NCBI RefSeq assembly: GCF_014839805.1
Contig: NC_051118.1
Coordinates: 3,836,391-3,900,390 of the forward strand
Source: Manduca sexta
Taxonomy: Eukaryota; Arthropoda; Insecta; Lepidoptera; Sphingidae
Length of the DNA: 64,000 nucleotides
Direction of reading: 5' to 3'
How positions within the stretch are numbered: position 1 is the first letter of the stretch; each line of letters opens with the position of its first letter. The notes beneath the pieces were generated by a model. The model saw only the letters and a list, made by a program, of their open reading frames with translations. It did no database searches and was not told the DNA's origin. Of the stretch, positions 1 to 10,799 are shown in pieces. Both the position numbers and the translations under genes were made by a program.

Positions 1-464
1 TTTAGAACGTTTTTTTCTGCCTTCCAATTTGAATTTAATAAATTAAAAGCATAAAATGTTGACGGCACCAAAAGATTTAGCTTATATTTTTACGAAATTT
101 TACTAATGATTCAAAGCTGTGTAAAGACAGACAGGAAATATGAATCAAAACCCCCCGCGAGTAACTGAATCAAGTCGCCCTCTAACTTCACATTTATATT
201 AGATTTATCAAAAATATTATTTAATATGTAATATATGTTTTTTTAAAGTTTGATATTTGAGTTCTGAATTAAACGGCAATATCGTGAACATCGGTTCAGC
301 ACTTTTTATATATATGTAATTTGAAAAAAAATACGAAATATAAATGTTCCAAAACGTTGTATTGAAGGAAAATAAATATTATTAATAAAAAACACAAAAA
401 TATGAATCAAAACGAAATAAAATATTCAAATAATATTTTGTTTGTGGTAATGGTATGGTAGCCT
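1..464. other. AT-rich DNA, no gene seen
   Basis: No open frame or repeat that I recognise. The stretch is strongly AT-rich with short A runs and ends at the stop codon of the minus-strand exon that follows. Confidence 0.5.
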
Positions 465-666
465 TTACCAATTCCTAACGACTACGTCTTCTGGTAAATG
501 GTCACTATTTACTAAATATTGTATTTCTACATTAGTTGTGGACAAAAAGACTTCATCTATTAGCGTATCTTCCTTTGAAAGTCCTGAGGTCGGCTTATAT
601 GACCGTAGAAGTGCTTTCTTCTTGTTTATAATTATCTCAGCATTTCTTAAGTTAAGGTATTGTTCT
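465..666 (-). CDS. Terminal exon of an unrecognised gene
   Basis: Reading the minus strand, a pyrimidine tract and AG acceptor just above position 666 open into about 66 uninterrupted codons ending in TAA at 465-467. The peptide contains QYLNLRNAEIIINKKK, then SGLSKEDTLIDEVFLS, and ends VVVRNW. The composition looks like protein rather than chance frame: a lysine-rich helix followed by an acidic segment. No domain is recognised. No upstream exon was found between 670 and about 1200. It could be the last exon of a host gene or of a transposon accessory protein such as a Harbinger Myb/SANT gene. The open frame, the splice acceptor and the stop are what the sequence shows; gene identity is unknown. 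Confidence 0.45.
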
Positions 667-1199
667 CTGAAATTAAAAAAAAAGGTTTGTTAATTAAATT
701 GTTGGTTAAATTTTTGAGAAATATTTCTTGATATACCTGAAGATATATCCCAGGTTTGGTTCATACGGCGTTTAATAAAAAAATGTTAAGTGATTAATTC
801 ATACCAGAAGAATAAATAATAGTGTGCATAAACTATTGACTGAAGTCATAAAAAATAGGACCCAAAAGTATTGAAAATAAACAGTATACAACGTCAACCA
901 TGGTATTGTTTTGAGTGACATTTTATCAATAATGTTACGCCTATGGGAGTGTATAAGTAATTAAATTGGTTATTTATTTACTGTGGAATTAGACTCAATG
1001 TAGTGTATTTCTCAAGTGACCATGTTCAAGCCATTTTTTTTGTTGCCGTATTGCGTGCGGCTAAAGTTAACACCGAACATAATTTGATGCTTATAATCAA
1101 TTCCTGCTTTCCTTTCTTCTTTCTGCCTTCCAGCTATTAAAAAAAAAATATATATATATTTGTTTAGGTATTGTTTGTGGTATCCGTAACTGGTTAGTA
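667..1199. other. Intergenic, nothing recognised
   Basis: AT-rich sequence with a short TA microsatellite near 1150. No coding frame, RNA gene or repeat shared with other parts of the window was seen. Confidence 0.4.
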
Positions 1200-1750
1200 T
1201 TTGGGCTCATGCAAAACTGATGTCTATTTTGTCTCTGAATTTGTTCATGTCTTCAGTGTTGTATGAGCGCCCTGCGTGCTTTTGGTACATATTAAGTTGA
1301 CGTCGTAGTTTTATTTTCTGATCTGTAGTTTAACGTTGGTTTTGGGGAATTTAGGTTTGTTGAAGACTTGGTGTGAATGGGCTGGCGATTTCGCGGCGTC
1401 TGCCAGCTTATTCCTTTTCATTCCAACCCATACGATGTTTGTTAGTATGCTGCCTCAGTTGATGAACTTCGTGTATGTTTACCACGAAGGGGTTTGTACT
1501 GTTTCGGGTTGCTGATTTCGTTTATGACACTTCTTAACTCGGTGTGTGTTGACATTTTTTATCGATTCATATTTCCTGGTAGTTAGGGGTTAGTTCTGTC
1601 TGGAATATGAAGCAGCTTCCGTGTAGCTAGCTAGTAAGTTTTTAAGTTATTGTTTTGGTGACGTGTAGTCTGACAATTGCAGCTCCGATATTTTTGTCTT
1701 GTTTGCTTCCATCTGTGATATGTTTGTTTTTGCTCCTCTTCTTCGGTTCA
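1200..1750 (-). pseudogene. Decayed R1-like LINE RNase H region
   Basis: In scattered minus-strand frames there is TDGSKQDKNIGAA, the first motif of the RNase H domain of LINE ORF2, followed by SNPKQYKP-like and WNEKE..AGRRREIASP-like pieces. They line up in order with the RNase H of the R1-clade element at 45.2-45.7 kb (SNSNSTNPFVV, GNKAAD, KAAAHS). Several frameshifts and stops separate them. It is a dead 5'-truncated copy; there is no reverse transcriptase next to it. Confidence 0.5.
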
Positions 1751-1829
1751 TATTTTGTTTATTTTTATTAACCTTAAATGTAATTTATTAGAGATAAAAA
1801 TGAATACCCCCAACATTTGTGTGGGCATA

Positions 1830-2070
1830 TCTTTGAACATTAATAAGGCTTTCTGCCTACATTTTAGTGGGTTCTGCTTGCATTTTAGAGGCTTCTGCTA
1901 GCACGCGAAAAGCTTCTGTCATAATACTAGTAGCTTTGGCCGAGGTTTCTGCTTGTATGCAAGAAGCTTCTCGGTCACAACTCTTCCAGCGTTGGCAAGT
2001 CTGACCTCAGCTTCAACTTTGCACTTCTCCAACTCTTTAACCCATTCAGGATCAATCATCGACTGGGTTT
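1830..2070 (-). pseudogene. Degraded helical protein, likely element-encoded
   Basis: The minus strand reads SMIDPEWVKELEKCKVEAEV then RLANAGRVV, and after one frameshift continues with alanine/glutamate/methionine-rich helix (KATSIMTEAFRVLAEASKM). The even spacing of hydrophobic residues suggests a coiled coil, like the C-terminal tails of Myb/SANT-type accessory proteins of insect DNA transposons. The family assignment is inference; the frameshift and an internal stop show that it is broken. Confidence 0.3.
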
Positions 2071-2164
2071 CTATATCAAAGGTTTAATAATTATTTAACC
2101 GTTTGTAGGGCAAGATACTATATTTTTAAATTACATTGTAGTAAAGTTTATGTAAAGAAATAAC

Positions 2165-2316
2165 AATTCTCTGTAGGAATTTTGGGGGTATGTGAAGTCT
2201 ACTGATACGTACTAGGCCAGCGTGGTGGACTAAGGCCTAATCCCTCTCAGTAATACAGGAGGTCCGTGCACAGCATAGAAACAGTATAATACAGGGCTGA
2301 TATTATTCTAATTTAG
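2165..2316 (+). repeat. Lepidopteran SINE, 5'-truncated
   Basis: The segment matches, in the opposite orientation, the 3' part of the complete SINE at 29305-29632. Shared blocks include GGCCAGCGTGGTGGACTAAG and CCTAATCCCTCTCAGTA, ending in ATACAGGGCTGATATTAT. The tRNA-like 5' half with A and B boxes is missing, so this is a truncated copy. Several substitutions relative to the 29-kb copy show that it is older or was inserted independently. Confidence 0.75.
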
Positions 2317-2969
2317 TATTATAAGATTCCCTCAGCTCCTCCGATACTTATAATGAAGCCGGCAGATCATTTTGAAGAAATTCCAAATAACTTTGCCTAG
2401 TTAGATTCTCCGGTAACCCAAATGGGCTAATTATTTATCAATTTAATGTCCAATAATTTATTTTAATTGTTACTGTCATCTGCTTTTACGCATAAGATGA
2501 GGATTTTGTAGTTGTCAACTACTCCTTTGAGTATCGATCGATCGTTTAGCATCCACAAAATTTCATTGAAAAATGGCAGGTCTTCCATCGATGCCAGCAT
2601 TTGTCGGCAAAAACTCAATCTTGTATTATAATCTCTTGGTTGGAGATTTTGTATGCGCGCGACATGGTAATGGTGGAAACTATTCTTTTTTAAAACATTG
2701 TGCGCGGTCTATTTCGCGGTCTCTTTAATATTGGTCACTTATGTAATTTTTTATACCCCAAAATATTTAGGCTTTGTTTAAAAAATATTTTGCTAATTTA
2801 AAAATAAAAGGTTTTGTTTTTTTTCTAGATGCATAGTCAACTATTGACTATCTTTCTATTAGCATAGTCAGCGTATAATAATAAAAAAAAAACACCGACG
2901 AATTTCCTCCAATTCTGGTCGTAGCGTACAAGAAAGTAAAATTAGACAATTTACGACTTTTTAAAAAAC
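2317..2969. other. Spacer with palindromic ATCGATCGATCG
   Basis: No gene seen. It contains a short ATCGATCGATCG palindrome near 2535 and AT-rich DNA with homopolymers. Confidence 0.4.
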
Positions 2970-3420
2970 AATACATATCTTAGGTATGTATTACTTATGA
3001 TATATTTTATTTCGTATTTTGTTCTGGACAGCTGTATGTTGTATTATAGACATTCAAGGTTATATAAATTAACCCTTAAGTGCTACAGATTTATACGAAA
3101 ACATCCGGTCATACCTTATATCATATTGCATTCTAATTATGTATGACCAAAAAGCTTTAATAAGAGCTGTTTTATGTATATTACAAGTGTTCCAAGTAGT
3201 GTCAATATAATATACCCTTTTTAAATCACTTATTGAATCAGAATAAACATTAACATTGCAAATAGGTGGCATCGTCTAGTCAATAATATAAATACTCAGC
3301 TAGACCATATAAATAAGATTATTGGAATGATAATATAACTCATCTACATTAGAACTATATTCTCTTAAACGAATAATTCTTTAAATGACTGAAAAATAGT
3401 GCTTTTGTACAATGAGGAGA
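2970..3420 (+). repeat. Interspersed repeat, copy A
   Basis: The 5' portion (about 2975-3065) resembles 8560-8640 and 29080-29165. The rest (3072-3420) is repeated about 790 bases downstream as copy B (3868-4060 continuing at 7888-8010). Copy A carries an extra block of about 39 bases near 3295-3335 that is absent from copy B. It is probably the non-coding end of an old DNA element. The neighbouring THAP exon suggests a P-like element, but that link is only by position. Confidence 0.6.
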
Positions 3421-3553
3421 ATCACTAACTTTTTATTACGACAGAGTGCGCATTATCGAATGTACCTTGGCTTGACAAAACAAACGTCAAATCGTATGGA
3501 AATATATAAACAATTTATATTTGTGCTTCTTAATATATATACTTTTGTTGAAA

Positions 3554-3737
3554 ATGGCTCAATGCAGTGCATTGAATTGTAAAAACACGGGAGTACATTT
3601 ATTTCCAAAGGAAAGTAAACGTAAAAAGCAACGGGAATCTGCGTTACTTATAAAAAATTTCAAAGCTAGTAGCTCAGCACGATTATGAGCTGTGCATTTT
3701 ACAGAAAAAGATTATTACGGGAAAAGCAATTATACAG
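3554..3737 (+). pseudogene. THAP zinc-finger exon (P-element/THAP9 type)
   Basis: ATG at 3554 opens MAQCSALNCKNTG, then HLFPKESKRKK, and after an in-frame TGA continues AVHFTEKDYYGKSNYTG to a GTGAGT splice donor at 3738. This is the THAP DNA-binding fold (C-x4-C ... C-x2-H, with the FPK motif), the N-terminal domain of P-element transposases and of domesticated THAP proteins. The TGA at 3686-3688 occupies exactly the third zinc ligand (Cys of C-x2-H), and the usual tryptophan after the basic run is replaced by arginine. Both fit a dead copy. The rest of the transposase is not nearby; an unrelated-looking P-type C-terminus lies on the other strand at 34.7 kb. Confidence 0.7.
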
Positions 3738-3867
3738 GTGAGTCACTATAGAAGTTCTACGTGATTTACCTATTTTTATTAATTTAGAACTATGTTCTCT
3801 TAAACGAATAATTATTAAAATGACTGAAAACCTGGACCTGAATAACTGGACACCCTGTATAAGTTAA

Positions 3868-4060
3868 GCCTTAAGTGTTCTAGATTTATATGAAAACATT
3901 CGGCAATACGTTACATCTTATTGCATTCTAATTATGTATTACCAAAAAGCTTTAATAAGAGCTGTTTTGTGAATATTACAATTGTTCCAAGTAGTATCAA
4001 TTTACTTGTTTAAATCACCTATTAAATCAGAATAAACATTAACACTGCAAGTAGATGGCA
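3868..4060 (+). repeat. Interspersed repeat, copy B, left part
   Basis: Direct repeat of 3072-3265. It is interrupted at AGATGGCA by the hAT element and resumes at 7888 with the duplicated AGATGGCA, matching copy A past that point (about to 8010). The motif GGACACCCTGTATAA at 3848 just upstream is like the terminus of many insect DNA elements. Confidence 0.75.
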
Positions 4061-7000
4061 CAGCGCCGGCTCAACGAAACTTGGCGCCCTAGGCAAAACA
4101 TTGGAACGACGCCCATAAAAAACACAACAAAAAAAATACTAGGTACACCGATTAAAGAGTGACAAAACAAAACTCCGCAGAAACAAAACTGCGAATTCTG
4201 TACTTTTGAATAACCCGGAAATAGCATATTCAAAGATCAAAAAACATTTTTACTAGGTACTGGCATGGGTTCAGGTAATTAAAGCAAAGCAGATTATAAG
4301 TGTATTTTTTAATCAAATAATTAGAGCATAGTCTTATGACACGATTCTGTTGCTAGGCTGTAGACATTAATTTATGAAAAATGAATTTTTCTTGCCTTCA
4401 TTCTTGCAAATGTAGAAACCATTTCTTTTAAATCAATTGTTTCAGCAATTTCTTGCTCTATAGATAGAGTCGATAACCCCACAAGCCTTTCTTGAGTCAT
4501 TGTGGACCGTAGATATGTTTTAATCAGTTTAAGTTTAGAAAAACTGCGCTCTCCACTGGCCACAGACACGGGAAGTGTGAGCAATACCCTTATTGCTGTT
4601 ACTAAATTAGGTACGCTATCTAGAAGCCCATTTGCACAAATATAATTTAAAACGTCTTGTGGCGCAGTGTTATTTGGTACTCTTCTTGCAATAGCTTGTA
4701 ATTCACTGCATAACTCAGTTGCATCAACATCCTTAGAGTTTCCATCACTAAGAGATTCTTCCAACTTTATGCAGTGTTCCAGAACAACTTTGGAAGTTTT
4801 ATTTTGCATCTCATGAACGTTGTAGAGAAATCCAAACACATGACTAATATTTTTTAGCTGATTAAATCTCTCATCAACTGAATTTACTGCGGTATCTAGC
4901 ACAGCAAAATAAAAATTTATTTTGAACTGGTCTTTCGCATCACATATTGGCTCATCTTCCGCTTCATAGCTTAACTGTCTTTTCTTTTTTCTTAGGCGCA
5001 CTGGCTTCGTTTCTGATGCGAATGATGCTTCAATATTCATTTCTTCTGATATTTGTTTAGCTTCTACTAGCATTTTTTCTAATCCCAAATCACTTCTGCA
5101 GCTTTCAAGAAATGTTTTCGTTTTTAGAAGAGCATTTGTAAAGGTTAGATTCCTGGGATTGAAGAACTTTGCTAGTCAAATTAATTTCGAACAAAATATT
5201 ATACCACACGACAAATGAAGCAACAAACTTAAAATCCGCAATTTTTTTAGCAATAGACTGAGCCTCAATTCGAGTTTGATTTCCAGATGCACCAATCAGA
5301 GTATGATCTTCATAAATGTCCACAAGTGCATCATGCACATCAGCTAATTGGTAACGTAATGGACGCAATGCATCAATCCTACTTTCCCATCTTGTATCGC
5401 TCAATGGTTTCAGTGTCAAACTAGGCACATGACGCAATAGGACTTCCCAACGATGGGTTGAGGCAGAGAAATATACATATATTTTTTCGACCAAGTTGAA
5501 AAAGGATGTCGCTGCCAGACAACATTTTGCAGCATCATTCACAACAAGATTTAGCGTGTGTGAACTGCAGGGGTACAAAAAAAAAGCACGTGGATTTATA
5601 TCTAAAATCCTTTTTGAACACCACTGTGCTTACCTTTCATGTTACTTCCGTTGTCATACCCTTGCCCACGTAAATTTTCTAATGAGAGAGACATCTCATT
5701 TAACTGATCAAGAATTTTTTCAGTTAAGCCAGCACCGGTGGTGTCTGCAAGAGGGACAAATCCTAAAAAATATTCTTTGATTTCACATTTACGTTCATCA
5801 GTAATCAATTTGACAATTCGAACGATGATGGTCATTTGTTCAACATGACTAACGTCAGGTGTACAATCTAGAATTATTGAATAATATTTAGCTGAGTTAA
5901 TATACGCCAGTATTTTCTCCTGGACAGCTTTAGCCAAAACACTGATCAGTTCATTTTGGATATTTTTTCCGAGGTAATGAACATGAATATCTTTGTTACT
6001 CGCTTTTCTAAGATGTTCATTCATTATAGGATCAAATAAAGCTAGATATTCAACCATTTTCAAAAAAATCCATTGCCAGGAGTAAATAGTTCATCATGCG
6101 TTCCACGAAAAGGTAAGTTTTGGCTTCCTAGAACTCTCACTAAAGCAATCAACCTTTCGAGAACCTGTTGCCAGTATTTTTCCTCGTCCCTTATCAAACG
6201 TAAATTTTCCTCATCGATTGTTTTATTAGTCCTCAACCGAAGCTCTAACTCTTTCCACTGTTGGTAGTTTGCTAAATGGCTACTACTTTTCTCGTGATTT
6301 GATAATATATATGAAATATTCTTCCAGTCATTCGCACCTTTGTTGCATAGAGCGGATTTTTCATCTGTAGAAAATAGCTTACAACAGAAACAGAACACAG
6401 AATCCTTTGAAGCTGAATATTGCAGCCATGAACGAGGCACACGTTCACCATTGACTAGTTTTCTCTTATAATACACTGTAGAAAACTTTCTTCGCTGGTT
6501 ATCTAATGGGAACTCGATATTTTTCACTTGATCTGGCCCGTGTTTGACGAGGATTTGCCGCAGATGATCAGTAGAGACATCCCATGTTGCAGGGTCACTG
6601 AAGTTTAAAATGAGACAACTTTCTGTGGGAGGATTATTAGTGTCTTCTCCCATATCATCATTTGTACTTTTGCATGGTTGTGGTTGTTTGGTTATTTCAC
6701 GCTGTTGTGGAGTATTTTATTTTGCTGAAAATAAAGCGGGACCTTCTGTAGTACAGCTTCCTGTGGTGGGATTGGTTATGTCTTCTTTCATATCATCATT
6801 TGTATTGCTGCCTGATGGTTGCGGTTCTTGAAGATTTGGACGAAGATACTTCTTGAACGAGTCTGCTTGCTTTGCTAACGATAATTGTTTCTCTAATTTT
6901 CTCTTACGAAATTGTGCTCCAGACATTTTTTTTTTGTCATCTGCCATGTCTCAAGAAATGACTGGAACAGAAAAAAAAAGACATTTGTGTAATATCAGTT

Positions 7001-7887
7001 TCAACAATTATCCGTTATACCGGATACATCTAGGCGCCATGAGCGCAAAGGCCGAGGTGTCCCGCCTACGCGTTATTCACCGTAGCGCGTATCCGAAATG
7101 CGCCGGCCATAACCAATCTGTGATTGGCTGAGAGATTGACGTAAGAGTAATGGAGAGTTTTGAAGTACCTACAGTTATGTTACTTGTGTTAAGCGAAAAA
7201 TAAAAAATTTTACCGTGATACAAAAGCGCATTTAATTAAAAAACCCACCCCGACTACACCGTCCGTTTCATTTAAGCACTGCACTTTTTGGAAGTGGTAC
7301 GTGTGATAACGTGTGTAACCCATCTAAGTAGGTTCAATTTAAACTCTCTCCACTCAAGATGTAGGATCTAAAGATTTCATAATACTCGCTAAGCGAATAC
7401 ATCTTTCAGATGTCATTACACTCGAAAAATGCATGCCTACTGTATGGACATTAGACATAAATTATATTAATAAAAACTTAATTATTATTCTAAATAAAAT
7501 AATACCTTCACGAATTACTTACTTGTAGCCTGTAGGTGATTGCAATTATTATTATTCACAATGAGAGTCCGAGGAATTCACTTAGCGCATAGAGTTGACG
7601 GAGAACACATGAGATAGTTAAGAGTGCGCGGGCGGCGCGGCGGCGACTGGCGCCTGGCGGCGATGGCATGCGTGGGGTGCGGCGGGGAACGGGACGGCGG
7701 CGGCGCGCTCCGCGAGTTGCGATGCGCGTCGCGCCGCACGTCTGTCGCGCGTACGTACGATTGATTGAACCATTTTTGATCGATCCGCGTGCTCAGTGGT
7801 GATGCCGCTCGCATTGCTATGCCGCCCCCCAAATACGAGCGCCCTAGGCAGTTGCCTAGTTTGCCTATAAGGGCGGGCCGGCCCTGA
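4061..7887 (-). mobile_element. hAT transposon, complete ends, 8-bp TSD
   Basis: The element begins CAGCGCCGGCTC and ends, on the other strand, CAGGGCCGGCCC: short imperfect terminal inverted repeats. It is flanked by a perfect 8-bp duplication AGATGGCA (4053-4060 and 7888-7895), the hAT hallmark. The CCTAGGCAAA-type subterminal sequence is also inverted at the two ends. Inside lies a minus-strand transposase pseudogene (4372-6947) and a GC-rich 5' leader (about 7600-7760), markedly different in base composition from its surroundings. It inserted into interspersed repeat copy B. Confidence 0.92.
4372..6947 (-). pseudogene. hAT transposase (ZMYM1/TTF-finger type), frameshifted
   Basis: Reading down from 6947: a basic start (MSGAQFRKRKLEK), an acidic linker, and then a TTF-type zinc finger region (SWLQYSASKDSVFCFCCKLF). 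Next come an RNase H-like core (RGQGYDNGSNMKGKHSGVQ, then PCSSHTLNLVVNDAAKCC with the SDTRWESR motif) and the C-terminal hAT dimerisation segment (LPVSVASGERSFSKLKLIKT). The order is that of ZMYM1-like insect hAT transposases. It is split into at least five frames with breaks near 6700, 6060, 5590 and 5095. The linker holds a tandem duplication of about 120 bases (NDDMKEDITN versus NDDMGEDTNN). The element is therefore non-functional although its ends are intact. Confidence 0.85.
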
Positions 7888-8010
7888 GATGGCATCATCT
7901 ATTCAATAATATAACTTATCTACATTAGAACTATATTCTCTTAAACGAATAATTTGTGAAACCACTGAAATAATACTGCTTTTGTACAATTATCACAATC
8001 TTTGCAGTTC
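7888..8010 (+). repeat. Interspersed repeat, copy B, right part
   Basis: Begins with the second AGATGGCA of the hAT target duplication and continues the match to copy A (TAGAACTATATTCTCTTAAA and the TGCTTTTGTACAAT block). Rejoining 4060 to 7896 restores a continuous copy. Confidence 0.75.
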
Positions 8011-8555
8011 AAATTGAATATCAAAAAACGGCAATCTGCACCAGCAGTGTATGGTACAGCTTTATGTTGGAATATATTGTTTTGGTTTTGGTCTGTGATA
8101 ACATAAAATATTATGTTACAGTATTAACTCATTATTAAAAAAAAAAAAAAAAACTCCACATGCGTGGCACTATGGAGCAGCAAAAATTAAAAAATACATA
8201 CAATACATCAATAGATCAATTATTACTGTAACAACTTTATCACTGGGAGTTGTTGGTCTGCCACCTCCACCAGTTTTGTAACTTTCTTTTTTAAATGAGC
8301 TCATTGTCTTCAGAGCATGAATTTTCATCGATTTCCATTGTAGTTGATTGATGTAGTTGATTCCATTGTAGTTGATTTGATTGAGTGGGCGTTTTTGTCG
8401 TCTATTTTACTCATTAAACCTCGAACAGATGATGATGATGATTATATTACAAGACAAGTGATCGTTGAAATGAAAAAAAAAATACTTGGCAAGATTTTAC
8501 TTTTTGTGGACTTCCTCCCAAGCTCTGGTTTTTGTTTTGATTGCGAAAACTTATA
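8011..8555. other. Spacer, nothing recognised
   Basis: AT-rich sequence with an A16-type homopolymer near 8135. Open frames here are short and low-complexity; none resembles a known domain. Confidence 0.4.
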
Positions 8556-8559
8556 TATC

Positions 8560-8890
8560 AACATTGTGATATATTTTATTTCGCATTGTTTTCTAAACTG
8601 CCATAATATATTCTACTATTTATTACTGGGCACTCTATATAATGACAAAGCAAAGACTTTTTCTGCTTCTGTGTAACGACTACTTTTCAATGAATAACTA
8701 GTCAAAAGTAATTGTGAATCTTTTCATAATTTCCCATATGTACTCAGAATGTTATATTTTTCAAAAACATCTTTGTCGTGCCTCCATGAAAGTCAAATCT
8801 AGTCTTTAATTTTGTATACCTCAATGGCAAGTGATTTAATTTATTTTTTAAAATGTTATTGGAGTGCGTAAAATTCTATTACGAGGGATA
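8560..8890 (+). repeat. Interspersed repeat shared with 29.1-29.8 kb
   Basis: Runs in parallel with 29110-29304 plus 29633-29780. Shared blocks include TATAATGACAAAG, GTCAAAAGTAATTGTGA, CCATATGTACTCA and TTTAATTTTGTATACCTCAA, ending AAATTCTATTACGAGG. The match is uninterrupted here, whereas the 29-kb copy is split by a SINE, so this copy gives the empty site. Confidence 0.8.
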
Positions 8891-9279
8891 GTTGCACTAG
8901 GATTTAATCTATTACGATTAATTAATCTACCTTTCACTAGGCTGTGAGTTTTTATTTTTTATTCATTACACGGTAGTGATGGTTGATGTGGATAGGGTTA
9001 TAAATATGTTCATATTGCATGATGTTCCGTATCGTGAGGTATATTAAGAGTGAGGTGAGCTGGAGTACTAATTAATTTGTTTTATTTAATGAAGTATGAA
9101 TTGATTTATGGTGCTAGACAACTCGGAACTTAGATCTATTTGTATGGTAAAACAATTCTGTTTTGTTGTAGGTTAATTAACTTCAGAAAGGTTGACCAAT
9201 TGCACCAGCTCAGATTTCATCTGCGTATGTATTTGTTTCGACGCAAAGTCGTTCGGAGTATCTTCAAAGCATCTGAACG

Positions 9280-9660
9280 CTATCGCGTAGACAATCTTAG
9301 ATCGTGTCCCCTAACAGACTCGTTTACTTGCGCCACGGTCGCTTTGCTCCTCCTGCTATGTGGCCGCCCAGTTTGATTATTATTGACGGGCGAACCGGTT
9401 GTCTCGAAGTTTTGTCTGCAAGCTTTCGTCACCAACCCGACGAACGACGTCGCCCACGGCCGCGTACCTGGCCACGACCACAAGCATGCCCACGCACCCG
9501 CACAGGCGACATGCCTGCAGCCTGGGCGAAAGCGGCATGCGTATTTGACTCCAAGTAGCAGATCAGATCAGATTCGTCGGAAGACGTCACGTTGTCGTCT
9601 TCAAGTTCTATGATGACTATGTCGCCCAACGTTTTTTTAAGTCTAAAAATGGGAAACATT
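9280..9660 (-). other. GC-rich island with acidic open frame
   Basis: A local GC-rich stretch in AT-rich DNA. The minus strand reads MFPIFRLKKTLGDIVIIELEDD, then TSSDESDLICYLES and a glycine/arginine-rich run. An acidic N-terminus followed by a basic run can be the start of a transposase, but no family is recognised and the frame stops soon. It could be the 5' leader of a lost element. Confidence 0.25.
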
Positions 9661-9754
9661 CACAATGACGAATAATTTTTATTTATTTAGCTAGCTTCAA
9701 TCCTTTGTGATGAATAACTTTTATTTTTTTTTTAACAATTCAAATACAGATTTT

Positions 9755-9845
9755 GAGGATAGTTGCCTACTTATAAGGATAGTTGCCCCACTATGAAAAT
9801 ACTGAGGAGGATAGATGCCTGCAGAGCAGGATAGGTGTCCTTTAT
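9755..9845 (+). repeat. Four degenerate AGGATAGTTGCC copies
   Basis: GAGGATAGTTGCC, AAGGATAGTTGCC, GAGGATAGATGCC and CAGGATAGGTGTCC occur within about 90 bases, and a fifth (GAGGGATAGTTGC) lies near 8883. Short clustered repeats like these occur in subterminal regions of DNA transposons; no element ends are identified. Confidence 0.5.
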
Positions 9846-10329
9846 ACCGAGTAGACGAAAAAACCAAACCAATTGTTAAGTAGTTCTAATTTTAAAACAG
9901 CAATTGTTTCCAACGAACATGAGTCATAATAATGAAAAGTACCTATATAATGTTTTTTAAAATCTTGTAATTGCTATTATTGAAAAATAATTATAATATC
10001 ACACAAATAGGTAATCATAATTAAAAATTTAAAACGCTTGTTAAACTAAAATATAAATTCTTATGTTTCAACATCCATAATCATATTTTTTAATTAAATT
10101 TACAACAAAATTACAATTCTTAATAAATTGTTGTTGTAAAACATTAATATTATAAATGCTAACATCCACATTGCACAATTATACATTTTTATATTAAAAA
10201 GAACACAATAATTCACTTATAATTTTCAATGTTTTATTTATTCTTTCACTTATTCTATTTTTAATTATCTATTCTAATTCTCTAATTATCTCAAATAATA
10301 ATTATTAGTTATTCCAATTTAATTGGAAT

Positions 10330-10790
10330 TTAGCCTGATTGTGTTTTTATTTTTCCACATCTCACGCAATAATTTTTTAAAAGTGTACAGGTTTCATGTA
10401 GCCAGTCATTACACATTGAATACAGTCGGATTGCGACTTCGTATTTTTATAGCTTTCAAAACATTCAATGTAGTTATCTTTATTTGTATCTTTGGCGTTA
10501 TCCTGTCTATCTCTTATAGTTTTATTTACAGGCAAATCTTTAGTATTCTTTCCTTTAATTTTATGGTTAGATTGTTTCCATCTTCACTATTTGAACTGTA
10601 AATAGTTTGTCTTTTTAGTAAAGGTCGGTCTTGGTTTATTTTTAAATAATTATCATTTTCTTTATCACACGAGTCAGCTAGATTGTCATCGTCATTTTCG
10701 CTAGAAGAATTTGTTTCATTTTGTTTTCTTTTTGTATTTTTGGTGTCTGTATTGGTGGTTCTTTTTTAATAAGAAAGACACTCTTTTACA
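10330..10790 (-). pseudogene. pogo/Jerky-type transposase C-terminus with zinc finger
   Basis: The minus strand gives an acidic serine-rich tail (SSSENDDDNLADSCDKEND), then a treble-clef-like pattern ECFESY..SQSDCIQC. After one frameshift it continues NDWLHETCTLL..YCVRCGK. The W-x-H-E-x-C arrangement is the PHD-like finger at the C-terminus of many insect DDE_1 (pogo/Jerky) transposases. The DDE core is not present nearby. The frameshift makes it a pseudogene. Confidence 0.45.
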
Positions 10791-10799
10791 AATGTTCAT

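Noticed and set aside
7578..7898. Proline/arginine-rich 106-residue minus frame
   Set aside because: Lies in the GC-rich leader of the hAT element and extends over its terminal repeat and target duplication; composition explains the open frame.
8344..8676. 110-residue plus-strand open frame
   Set aside because: Starts in AT-rich spacer and runs into an interspersed repeat whose other copy does not keep the frame.
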